Shown here piece after piece: positions 34,527 through 42,303 of a DNA stretch of 64,000 nt. Origin of the DNA: Streptomyces mirabilis (GTDB taxonomy: Bacteria > Actinomycetota > Actinomycetes > Streptomycetales > Streptomycetaceae). Position numbers and translations under genes: made by a program. Where the stretch lies: assembly GCF_018310535.1 (NCBI RefSeq), contig NZ_CP074102.1:6696001-6760000 (forward strand). Direction: 5' to 3'. Position 1 is the first letter of the stretch, and each line of letters begins with the position of its first letter. The notes beneath the pieces were generated by a model. It made no database searches. It had not been told where the DNA came from and saw nothing but the letters and a program-made list of their open reading frames with translations.

Positions 34527-35085
34527 ATGGATGCCGAAGCGCAGAAGAGCTTCCGGGAGTTCGTGCGAATTCGGTCGTCCACGCTGTTGAAGACGGCCGT
34601 GCTGCTCAGCGGCGGGGACCGGCACGCCGCCGAGGACCTGCTGCAGAACGCCCTGATCAAGGCCGCGGGGCGGTGGCACCGGATCGACGAACCCGAGGCG
34701 TACGTACGGCAGGTGCTGTACCGGCAGCAGGTGAGCCGCTGGCGGCTGAAGTGGCCCCGGCGCGAGCTCAGCGTCGCCGAGCCGCCCGAGGGCACGTTCC
34801 ATGACGCGGATGCCTCGTCCGCCGCGGAGCTGCGGGTCGTGATGGGGGGCGCTGGCCCGGCTCACCGCCCGGCAGCGCACCGTGCTCGTTCTGCGCTACT
34901 TCGAGGATCTGCCGGAGGCCGACGTGGCCCGCCTCCCCGGCTGCTCCGTCGGAACCGTACGGTCCACCACCCACCGCTCGCTCGCCCGGCTGCGCACTCT
35001 CGCCCCCGAACTGGCCGCACTCGGCCGGGGCGGCGACGAGCGGCCGTCGTCCCGTGACTTCTCGCCGCTGGAGGTGCGCCCGTGA
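34527..35085 (+). pseudogene. SigE-family ECF sigma factor, frameshifted in a G6 run
   Basis: ECF sigma factor of the Streptomyces SigE family. Region 2 is in MDAEAQKSFREFVRIRSSTLL and HAAEDLLQNALIKAAGRWHRI. The frame is lost at ATGGGGGGC (34842-34850). Removing one G restores MGALARLTARQRTVLVLRYF, and the region 4 HTH continues in the other frame: DLPEADVARLPGCSVGTVRST, ending at the TGA at 35085. That TGA overlaps the GTG of the next gene (GTGA), as expected for an intact pair. As written, the product loses region 4 and runs out of frame to 35057. It could be a true mutation, a slippage site or a base-calling error. The ATG at 34527 is preceded by GAAGG. Confidence 0.85.
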
Positions 35086-36275
35086 ACGTCGACGACCTCG
35101 TCCGAGACTCCTTCCACGAGCAGGTCGCGGATCTCGCCCCGCCTCCCGTGGACTTCGCCGACCGGGTACTGGCCGTCCGACGGCGCCGCCGGACCCGTAC
35201 GATCGCGGCCGCCGCCGTGGCCACCGTCGCCGTCGCCGTCGCGGTGCCCGTGCTGGGCACCGGCAAGGACGACGTGCGCCCGGCGAACGTCCTGAACGAG
35301 AACGACATCATCGCCCACCCCGGCCAGACCCCACCGCGCGACCTGATCGCGGCCGGGGGAGTCGCGCTGGCCGCGTACTACACGGAGACGAACGTCAAGC
35401 TGTCGGCCACGCAGCACACCGACGTCCGCACGTACTGGCTCCTCGACGCGCGCACCCGTAAGTACGTGAAGACGAAGTGGTCGTTCGTGGCGGTCGCCCC
35501 CGGTCTGCGGACCGCCGCCGTCCTGGAGTGGAACCTGCCCGCCAGGCGGATCGGTCTGCTCAACCTGCTCACCGGCAAGGTGGAGCGCTGGATTCCGGTC
35601 GACCACACCGTCGGAGCGGTCGCGTTCTCGCCCGACGGCCGCAAACTCGTCGCGACGACCTACAAGAAGGACCCCGATCTGCATGTCACGCCGAAGGACG
35701 GTCAGGGCAGCCCCTGGCCGAACTTCCAGGAGCCGGGCCGGACCGGCTTCTACGTCGTCGATGTCGCTTCCGGTAGGGCGGCGTCCTGGAACGAGGTGTC
35801 GCCCGGCGACGGCAGCGGCCTCAACGACCGTCAGGACTTCGGCTTCAGCCACGAGGGAAAGCTGGTCTACACCGGGTTCACCCCGGCACCGGGCCAGTAC
35901 TTCTACGACTTCCGGGGCTACCAGGTTCAGGCACCCGCGAACGAGAAGCACCTGCCCTGGTACGTCGACGCGCGGCTGTCCCCGGACGGCAGGCACGCCG
36001 CGGGCGACTTCGCGGGCGGCGCGCAGAACACCGCCTCCGCGATCCTGGACCCCGTCACCGGCAGGCGGATCACGACCGTACGCGGGCAGGAACTGCTCGC
36101 CTGGGTCGACAACAAGCGCCTGATCGCCTGGGACATCACGCCGGGCTCGAACGAGTTCCACAACCGGCTCGTGGTCGTTGCCCTGGGCAGCGGCAAGGAA
36201 GTGGCGCTGAGCGGCTTCCGCGGCGGCAACGACGGCGCCGCCGGGCGCTGGACACCGGTATTCGCCCGGCGCTGA
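35082..36275 (+). CDS. Membrane-anchored beta-propeller, putative anti-sigma partner
   Basis: A 397-aa single-pass protein encoded immediately after, and overlapping, the ECF sigma gene. Residues 1-40 are cytoplasmic (VDDLVRDSFHEQVADLAPP). A helix follows at about 41-60 (TIAAAAVATVAVAVAVPVLG). The extracellular part contains WD40/TolB-like repeats such as VGAVAFSPDGRKLVATTY and VDARLSPDGRHAAGDF. Such sigma plus TM-propeller pairs are common in Streptomyces, and the short cytoplasmic segment is the likely sigma-binding part, but no classic zinc anti-sigma motif is seen. Signal unknown. Confidence 0.8.
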   Translation: MNVDDLVRDSFHEQVADLAPPPVDFADRVLAVRRRRRTRTIAAAAVATVAVAVAVPVLGTGKDDVRPANVLNENDIIAHPGQTPPRDLIAAGGVALAAYYTETNVKLSATQHTDVRTYWLLDARTRKYVKTKWSFVAVAPGLRTAAVLEWNLPARRIGLLNLLTGKVERWIPVDHTVGAVAFSPDGRKLVATTYKKDPDLHVTPKDGQGSPWPNFQEPGRTGFYVVDVASGRAASWNEVSPGDGSGLNDRQDFGFSHEGKLVYTGFTPAPGQYFYDFRGYQVQAPANEKHLPWYVDARLSPDGRHAAGDFAGGAQNTASAILDPVTGRRITTVRGQELLAWVDNKRLIAWDITPGSNEFHNRLVVVALGSGKEVALSGFRGGNDGAAGRWTPVFARR

Positions 36276-37214
36276 TCAGGCGGCCGCCAACTCCTCGTAC
36301 GCCGCCAGCAGTCCGTCGGTCACCTCCCGGCCGGCGGGCCGCAGCGGTGGGCGGACCGGACCCGCGGGCAGGCCGAGCCGGCCGAGCAGGGCCTTGGCCG
36401 TGACCGTGCCGGGCAGTCCTGACGCCATCATCAACTCGGTGAGCGGGACGGCGCGTTGTTGCCGACGGGCCGCCTCCGCCGTGTTCCCCGCCTCGAACGC
36501 GTCGAGGATCGCGCGGAAGGGGCCGGGGGCGGCGTTCGCCACCGTGCTGATGTACCCGGTCCCGCCGACCGCCCGCAGCGCGAGCACCTGCTCGTCGCAG
36601 CCCGCGTAGTACGCCAACTCCGTGCGGGCCAGCACCTTCTGGGTGCCGAGGAGGTCGTACGCGCAGTCCTTGACGGCCACGATCCGGGGGTGCTCGGCGA
36701 GCCGGATCAGGGTGTCGGGCTCGATACGGGTGCCGGTGCGGCCGGGAATGTCGTACAGCGCGAGCGGCAGTCCGGTGGCGTCGGCGATCTCCCGGAAGTG
36801 CGCCTCGACGGCGTCCTGCGGAGGTCTGCTGTAGTACGGCGTCACGACCAACAGGCCGTCCGCGCCCGCCTTTTCGGCCGCCAGGGCCAGTTCGACGGTG
36901 TGCCGCGTGTCGGCGGTGCCGACGCCCGCGACGATCACGGCCCGGTCGCCTACCGCCTCGCGCACGGCGCGTACGAGCGCGGACTTCTCGGCGTCCGTCG
37001 TGGTCGGGGACTCGCCCGTGGTGCCGGACAGGACCAGACCGTCGCAGCCCGCGCGGACCAGTCGGTCGGCGAGCCGCCCCGCCCCGTCGAGGTCGAGCGC
37101 GCCCGCCTGGGTGAAGGGCGTGACCATCGCGCAGAGCGCACGACCGAAGGGAGGGGCGGAGGAAGAGGCGGAGGAAGAGGCGGAGGGAGGGGCGGAGGGG
37201 GCTGAGGTCGTCAT
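36276..37214 (-). CDS. dapA: 4-hydroxy-tetrahydrodipicolinate synthase family protein
   Basis: Class I aldolase of the DapA/NAL family, 312 aa. Motifs are LVLSGTTGESPTTTDAEK (TTGE), the catalytic tyrosine in ALYDIPGRTGTRI, and the Schiff-base lysine in IVAVKDCAYDLLG. The N-terminal 25 residues are a low-complexity Ser/Ala/Pro stretch (SASSSASSSAPP) caused by short DNA repeats at 37140-37200; the catalytic core begins PFGRALCAMVTPF. No strong ribosome binding site precedes the ATG at 37214, so a shorter start is possible. dapD is 7 kb away. Whether this is the main lysine enzyme or a paralogue using another 2-oxo acid cannot be decided. Confidence 0.85.
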   Translation of the reverse strand: MTTSAPSAPPSASSSASSSAPPFGRALCAMVTPFTQAGALDLDGAGRLADRLVRAGCDGLVLSGTTGESPTTTDAEKSALVRAVREAVGDRAVIVAGVGTADTRHTVELALAAEKAGADGLLVVTPYYSRPPQDAVEAHFREIADATGLPLALYDIPGRTGTRIEPDTLIRLAEHPRIVAVKDCAYDLLGTQKVLARTELAYYAGCDEQVLALRAVGGTGYISTVANAAPGPFRAILDAFEAGNTAEAARRQQRAVPLTELMMASGLPGTVTAKALLGRLGLPAGPVRPPLRPAGREVTDGLLAAYEELAAA

Positions 37215-37381
37215 GCGAGTAGTCTCGGCAGCTCAACTGTGAAGCTCCACTTAATTCTTCTACGAGGTAAAGGAAAGCATTGCTACCAGGTGACTGCTTT
37301 CGCGAGGCCCTGATGCCAACCCGGCCCCTCATGGGTCACCATGGCGAGGACGGAAGTCGACGGCAGATCGCGGGAGGCGTC

Positions 37382-37516
37382 ATGAGGCTGGGCAAGGCAC
37401 TCGCCACCGGAGTCGCGGAAGAGCGGACTCGCGCGGACGAAGACAATCTCCAACTTCCCGAGGAAATCGAGGAGCTGGAGGCGTCCGCGCCCGAAGAGGT
37501 CCCGGTCGCCCGATGA
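37382..37516 (+). CDS. Small acidic protein coupled to the next gene
   Basis: A 44-aa ORF (MRLGKALATGVAEERTRADE...). A strong ribosome binding site, GGGAGG, lies five bases upstream of the ATG and chooses this start over a longer frame from 37280. The second half is Glu-rich (LPEEIEELEASAPEEVP). The stop overlaps the following ATG (ATGA), so it is probably a real, translated small protein. Function unknown. Confidence 0.7.
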   Translation: MRLGKALATGVAEERTRADEDNLQLPEEIEELEASAPEEVPVAR

Positions 37517-38181
37517 GGCTGCGGCTCCCCGAGGAACGACCGACGGAGCCGCCGACCGGATACAAGATCGCCCACCCGGTGCTGTCCCAGGACGGCACCC
37601 GGGCCGGGTTCACCGGCGTCTCGCTGGGCGGCGCGGTGCCGTACGGAGTGCTGGACGAGGCGCGCTGCGTCTACGGGCTGAGGCACCGGTCGCCGCACCG
37701 TCGCTGCGACTGCGGCTTCCACTGCGTGCACGACACGGCTACGGCCGAGGCCATGCTCGGCACCGCCGAGCACCGGGCGGCCGTCCTCCTGGAGGTCTCC
37801 GTCCTCGGCGCCTACATCCGCTTCGAACAGGGCTTCCGCTACGCCCGCCAGCGGGTGCGGAGCGCGACGGTCGGTCCCTGCGCGTGCGGCACGGTGGCCG
37901 CCGCGCTCGCGGACGCGGGCTGGGGACGCCCCGGCTGGCGCGCCCTCGCGGCGGCCTGCGCGGGCTGCGTACGCGGTCGTACGTCCCTGTCGTTGGCAGG
38001 GTTCGCGCGGCTGGCCGGTGACGGGCTGCGGGTCCGCGCCGGGAGCGGGGCCGTGGTCGGGGATCTGCCCGCCGGGCTCGGGGTGTCCGAACTCGTCGCC
38101 GAGGCGGCACTGCTGCAGGCCAGGCTGGACTGGTTCCAGACCCAGCTGGCACGTCTCGACGAGGGCGGGCCGCAGGGCTGA
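37513..38181 (+). CDS. Cys-rich conserved hypothetical protein
   Basis: A 222-aa protein of unknown function. It contains several clustered cysteines: HRRCDCGFHCVHD near residue 62, then GPCACGTVAAA and AACAGCVRGRT, spacing that could bind one or two zinc ions. The C-terminal segment ELVAEAALLQARLDWFQTQL is helical. It is translationally coupled to the 44-aa gene. Coding statistics are typical of the host. I do not recognise the family. Confidence 0.75.
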   Translation: MRLRLPEERPTEPPTGYKIAHPVLSQDGTRAGFTGVSLGGAVPYGVLDEARCVYGLRHRSPHRRCDCGFHCVHDTATAEAMLGTAEHRAAVLLEVSVLGAYIRFEQGFRYARQRVRSATVGPCACGTVAAALADAGWGRPGWRALAAACAGCVRGRTSLSLAGFARLAGDGLRVRAGSGAVVGDLPAGLGVSELVAEAALLQARLDWFQTQLARLDEGGPQG

Positions 38182-38268
38182 CGTGCGGCGGTCGACGAGT
38201 CTTTGCGGCCCTTCTCCGACAACTTGACCCGTCTGGACAAAAAAAGTTTTCGGTGAGACGGTGGAGTC

Positions 38269-39057
38269 ATGTTGGACGTGACCGTGATCGAGGATGCCGA
38301 GGCAGCCGCCGTCTCGCTCGACCCCATACGGGCCCGGCTGCTGGCCGAGCTCGCCGCCGGGCCCGCGTCGGCCGCCATGCTGGCCGGAAAGGTCGGTCTG
38401 CCGCGGCAGAAGGTGAACTACCACCTGAAGGCGCTGGAGCGGCACGGACTGGTCGAGCTCGCGGGCGAGCGCCGCAAGGGCAATGTCACCGAGCGGCTGA
38501 TGCGCGCGACGGCGTCGTCGTACGTCATCTCGCCACTCGCCCTCGCCGCCGTGCAGCCCGACCCGGACCGCTTCCGGGACCAGCTCTCGGCCCGCTGGCT
38601 GCTCGCCGTCGGTGCCCGGCTGGTCCGGGACGTGGGGGCGCTGATCACCGGCGCGGCGAAGGCCCGCAAGCGGCTCGCCACCTACGCGCTCGACGGTGAG
38701 GTGACCTTCGCCTCCGCCGCCGACCGCGCCGCGTTCATCGAGGAGCTGACGCAAGGGGTCGGCGCGCTCATCCGCAAGTACCACGACGGGAACGCGGAGG
38801 GCGGGCGCGACCACCGGATCGTCGTCGCCGTCCACCCGACGCTCAAGCCGGACGCCACCGCAATGCCGGACGCCACCGCAATGCCGGACGCCACCGCAAT
38901 GCCGGACGCCACCGCAAAGCCGGACGCCACCGCAATGCCGGACGCCACCGCAAAGCCGGAAGCCATCGTCACGCCGGAAGTCACCGTCGAGGCGGCGGCC
39001 GCCTCGACGCCGGAGACCGCCCTCGCGGTGGCCCCGGCCCCGCCCGACCAGGACTGA
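38269..39057 (+). CDS. ArsR-type winged-helix regulator with repeat tail
   Basis: A 262-aa regulator. The N-terminal winged helix is SLDPIRARLLAELAAGPASA and GLPRQKVNYHLKALERHGLVE, followed by YVISPLALAAVQPDPDRF. Residues about 185-262 form a low-complexity Pro/Asp/Ala/Thr tail made by six 18-bp DNA repeats. The next gene, 20 bp downstream, encodes a SRPBCC protein; ArsR-SRPBCC pairs are a frequent arrangement in actinomycetes in which the regulator controls its partner. Confidence 0.88.
   Translation: MLDVTVIEDAEAAAVSLDPIRARLLAELAAGPASAAMLAGKVGLPRQKVNYHLKALERHGLVELAGERRKGNVTERLMRATASSYVISPLALAAVQPDPDRFRDQLSARWLLAVGARLVRDVGALITGAAKARKRLATYALDGEVTFASAADRAAFIEELTQGVGALIRKYHDGNAEGGRDHRIVVAVHPTLKPDATAMPDATAMPDATAMPDATAKPDATAMPDATAKPEAIVTPEVTVEAAAASTPETALAVAPAPPDQD
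38848..38955 (+). repeat. Six 18-bp in-frame tandem repeats (PDATAM/PDATAK)
   Basis: Six contiguous units CCGGACGCCACCGCA + ATG or AAG start at 38848, 38866, 38884, 38902, 38920 and 38938. Two degenerate units (CCGGAAGCCATCGTCACG, CCGGAAGTCACCGTCGAG) follow. They encode a six-residue repeat in the tail of the ArsR-type regulator. The unit length keeps the frame, so copy number can vary without harming the protein. Confidence 0.95.
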
Positions 39058-39077
39058 ACCACAGGAGAACCCCCACC

Positions 39078-39812
39078 ATGTCCAAGGAATTCGAGATCGC
39101 CCGCGAGTTCGAGGTCGACGCCACCCCGGAGCAGATGTGGGAGGCGATCACCACCGGTACCGGCGGCTGGCTGTGGCCGATGGAGTTCGAGCCGCGCCAG
39201 GGCGGGACCGGGCCCTTCGGCTCCACGCTCACCAACTGGGACCCGCCGCACCGCCTCACCAGCCTGGTCGAGGACGTCGAGGGCATCTCCCAGCAGACCC
39301 TCAACCAGATCGACGAGACCATCGAGCCGCGTGACGACGGCCGCCGGTCGTGGGTGCGGTACGTGCACAGCGGCATCTTCGTCGAGGACTGGGGCAACCA
39401 GTACGACGGCGCGAGCAAGCACACGGACTTCTATCTGCACACCCTGCGCGAGTACGTGACGCACTTCGCGGGGCGCCCGGTCGCCTTCGCCACCTTCGAC
39501 GGGCCCGGCGCGTCCACGGTGTCCGACGCCTTCGCCGCCGTCGGGCGGGCGCTCGGCCTCGCGGACGACACGGCCGAGGGTACGCGGGTGCAGGCCCGCG
39601 GACCCGAGGGGCAGCTCCTCGACGCCGTGGTCGACTACCGCAACCCGTACTTCATCGGGCTGCGCACCGACAACGCCCTCATCCGTTTCTTCGGGCGCAA
39701 CCACTGGGGCGCCCCGGTCGGCATGAGCGTCCACGACTTCGCGTCCGACGCCGACGCCAAGCACAACGAGACCGCCTGGAAGGGCTGGCTGAACGAGACG
39801 TTCGCCGCCTGA
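39078..39812 (+). CDS. SRPBCC (START/AHSA1-like) domain protein
   Basis: A 244-aa protein of two SRPBCC-like halves. The first begins IAREFEVDATPEQMWEAITT with WLWPMEFEPRQGGTGPFG, typical of AHSA1-type ligand-binding folds. The second half (about 140-244) has RNPYFIGLRTDNALIRFFGR. AGGAG precedes the ATG. It is co-transcribed with the upstream ArsR-type regulator and closes before a terminator. Ligand unknown. Confidence 0.85.
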   Translation: MSKEFEIAREFEVDATPEQMWEAITTGTGGWLWPMEFEPRQGGTGPFGSTLTNWDPPHRLTSLVEDVEGISQQTLNQIDETIEPRDDGRRSWVRYVHSGIFVEDWGNQYDGASKHTDFYLHTLREYVTHFAGRPVAFATFDGPGASTVSDAFAAVGRALGLADDTAEGTRVQARGPEGQLLDAVVDYRNPYFIGLRTDNALIRFFGRNHWGAPVGMSVHDFASDADAKHNETAWKGWLNETFAA

Positions 39813-39822
39813 CCTCGGGCAA

Positions 39823-39865
39823 GGGAAGAGCCCGGCCCCCCGGACGACGGGGCCGGGCTCTTCCC
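39823..39865. terminator. Terminator between convergent genes
   Basis: Perfect 17-bp arms GGGAAGAGCCCGGCCCC / GGGGCCGGGCTCTTCCC with a nine-base loop, followed by GTTTC on the plus strand. Confidence 0.9.
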
Positions 39866-39903
39866 GTTTCGGGGCCGTGGCCTCATCCACAGCCCCTACA
39901 GAC

Positions 39904-41730
39904 CTACGGCCGGAACCGCAGTACCTGCGGGTCGTGGTCGCTGATCTGGTCGGAGAACTCCGAGTTGATGTGCACGCTGTCGTAGTCGAAGTCGCAGTCC
40001 TTGCGAATCGACGGGCTGACCAGGATCTGGTCCAGGACCTGCTGGTTGCCCTGGTAGTCGTACGTGTAACGCTCGCTCTTGGGCAGCGACTTGATCGCGG
40101 ACCAGAGCTCGCCGTCGCCCTCGAGTATCTTGGTGGTGTCCGAGAACTCGAAGTCGTTCATGTCACCGAGGGCGAGCACGTCGGCGTTCTTCTGCGCCTT
40201 GAGGATCTCGTTGACGAAGGAGTTCACCGCCGTCGCCTGGAGATGACGCTGGGTCTCCGAGCTGCGGGCCGGGGGCTGGTACTGCGCGGTCAGCCCCTGG
40301 TCGCCGCCCTTGGAGTTGAGGTGGTTGGCGATCACGAAGACCGTCTTGCCACGGAAGACGAACTCGCCGGCCAGCGGCTTGCGGCTGGACGTCCAGGCCG
40401 TGTTGGCCGGGTCGATCCGGCCGGGGGAGGCCGTCAGCTGGGCCTTGCCGTGCACCTTGGTGACACCGACGGCGGTCGTCGAGTCGCCGCCCGCGCGGTC
40501 CGTGAAGGAGACCCGCTCCGGGTTGAAGAGGAAGACCTGGCGGATGTTGCCGCCGGGCTCGCCGCCGTCCTGGTCGTTGACCGGGTTGATGGAACGCCAG
40601 TCGTACTTCGGGCCGCCCGCCGCGACGATCGCGTCGATCAGCTTGTTCACCGTCTGGTCGGCGGCGACCGTGCCGTCGTCCGTCGCGCCGTTGTTGTCCT
40701 GGATCTCCTCCAGGGACACGATGTCGGGCGACTGCAAGTTGTTCACGATCGCGGCCGCGTGGGCGGCGAACGTGCCGTCGCCCGGGTCCAGGTTCTCGAC
40801 GTTGTACGTCGCCACGGCCAGCTCGCTGCGCGACTGCTTGCGGGTCGTCTCGCGCTGCAGGCCGCCCTTCTCCAGGGTGCCCAACTGGCTCGCGACGAGC
40901 GTGTAGCCGCCGAACTGGTTGTAGTCGAGCGGGCCCGCGGTGGTGCCGGCGAGCTCGTCGCCGACGTTCGCGACGGGGAAGGCGGCGGTCGAGCCGAGGG
41001 ACTGGATCTGCAGGCGGCCGGTGTTCTGCGAGGTGTACGCGCCGTAGATCGTGCCGCCGCGGCGGGTGGGGTGCTCGTGCGGCTTCACCGTGACCCACAG
41101 CTCGCTGTACGGGTCGGTGGCGGTGACCACGCGGGTGTCGGCGACCTGGACGTTCATGCCCTCGAGGGACTCGTAGTAGTCCAGGGCGTACTTCGTCGGC
41201 TCCAGGGTGAGCGCGTTGATCGAGCCGCTCGCGGCCGTGTCACCGGCGGGGCTGTAGGCGGCCGGCACGGAACGGCTGTTGATGACCGTGGGCGCGGGGA
41301 CCGCGTTGCCGGACGACAGCACCGTGATCGTCGGCTTGGTGATCTCCGTCAGCGACTGGTTGCCGCTGGAGGCGCCGCCGGGCACGTACTCGGAGACGGT
41401 GCCGGTGACGGTGACCGAGTCGCCGACGGCGACCTTCGGGGCGGAGCTGGTGAAGACGAAGACGCCCTCACTGGTGGCAGGGTTGTTGTCCGGGTTCGGG
41501 TCCTGGATCCAGAAACCCCGGGACGAGCCGTAGGTCCGCAGGGCCGTGACGATGCCCGCCACGTCCGTGACCTTCTGGCCCGCGTAGGGGGACGTCCGGG
41601 TGGTGCCCTGGATGTCGTGGATGTGGACGGTGTCCGCGTGGGCGGGTGCGGTCAGCACCACGGCGGAGACGGTGGAACAGACCGCGGCTACGGTCAGCGC
41701 GCCGATGCGCGCGGTTCTCTTGCTCGGCAA
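39904..41730 (-). CDS. Secreted ExeM/NucH-like endonuclease/exonuclease/phosphatase
   Basis: A 608-aa secreted nuclease. The TTG at 41730 is chosen because GGAGGG lies six bases upstream; ATG 41754 would place that site inside the coding region. The signal peptide (LPSKRTARIGALTVAAV...) ends near APAHA. An OB-fold-like domain follows (residues about 30-300; VTDVAGIVTALRTYG, VFTSSAPKVAVGDSVTVTG). The EEP catalytic domain occupies about 300-608, with VATYNVENLD, VSLEEIQDNNG, FVIANHLNSKG, ALGDMNDFE and a terminal SDHDPQVLRF. It probably degrades extracellular DNA or nucleotides for phosphate and nitrogen. Confidence 0.93.
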   Translation of the reverse strand: MPSKRTARIGALTVAAVCSTVSAVVLTAPAHADTVHIHDIQGTTRTSPYAGQKVTDVAGIVTALRTYGSSRGFWIQDPNPDNNPATSEGVFVFTSSAPKVAVGDSVTVTGTVSEYVPGGASSGNQSLTEITKPTITVLSSGNAVPAPTVINSRSVPAAYSPAGDTAASGSINALTLEPTKYALDYYESLEGMNVQVADTRVVTATDPYSELWVTVKPHEHPTRRGGTIYGAYTSQNTGRLQIQSLGSTAAFPVANVGDELAGTTAGPLDYNQFGGYTLVASQLGTLEKGGLQRETTRKQSRSELAVATYNVENLDPGDGTFAAHAAAIVNNLQSPDIVSLEEIQDNNGATDDGTVAADQTVNKLIDAIVAAGGPKYDWRSINPVNDQDGGEPGGNIRQVFLFNPERVSFTDRAGGDSTTAVGVTKVHGKAQLTASPGRIDPANTAWTSSRKPLAGEFVFRGKTVFVIANHLNSKGGDQGLTAQYQPPARSSETQRHLQATAVNSFVNEILKAQKNADVLALGDMNDFEFSDTTKILEGDGELWSAIKSLPKSERYTYDYQGNQQVLDQILVSPSIRKDCDFDYDSVHINSEFSDQISDHDPQVLRFRP

Positions 41731-42303
41731 GGGAATCCCTCCGGGGACTTGCATGAACGCCGGGACGAGGGTGGAGCGTGTGGGGTAGCGCGACCTGTGT
41801 GCGGGCCGGTGACGCGCGTAGAAGCTGGTGGGACGGGTGCCCCTTTGAACTTCTACGCGCGTCAATCTCGTGTGTGGGAAGGGGAGTTGTCAAGGATGGA
41901 GTGATGTACAACTCCTGACAGGGACATGAACCGGGCGGCATGGGTGGAAATCCGTCTAGGCTGAGCCGTCGACGCGGTTTTCCGGTCTGGCGTCCGGACC
42001 CTCGGGTCCGGGGGCGGTCCACGGGGCGCGCGGGATGTCCTGCGGGACGATGTCCTTGTGGGCTCGGTGGACGTACCCCTGGGGCGGGCGGATGCGCTGC
42101 CGGGTCCCGGTGGGTGATCTGCCGGACCCCGGTGGATGTCACGCTTGTTCCGCTCGTCATGCTTGTTCCGCTTGTACTGCGTTTCGTGCTTTTCCTGCTT
42201 GTCATGCTTGGTCGGTCCCGCCGGTCGGGTCGCCCGGTTCCGCTCGTTCGGACCGTTCGATCCCGCTGTTCGGGTCCTGATTGTTCGGAGGAGAACCCAG
42301 CCG
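41731..42303. other. Intergenic region with low-complexity stretch
   Basis: About 570 bp between divergent genes. From about 42141 to 42285 the plus strand is a degenerate, roughly 10-nt periodic series of CTTGTTC/GCTTGTCAT/CGTTCGG-like words. No supportable gene or named operator was seen. CGGAGGAG at 42284 is the ribosome binding site of the next gene. Confidence 0.55.

Noticed and set aside
36276..37214. Labelling the DapA-like gene as kdgD or N-acetylneuraminate lyase
   Set aside because: TTGE, YDIPGRTG and VKD motifs fit DapA better, and the neighbours do not suggest sugar-acid metabolism.
39877..41904. Long plus-strand ORF opposite the secreted nuclease
   Set aside because: Antisense shadow of a clear EEP nuclease; low-complexity Arg/Val/Gly translation with no domain.
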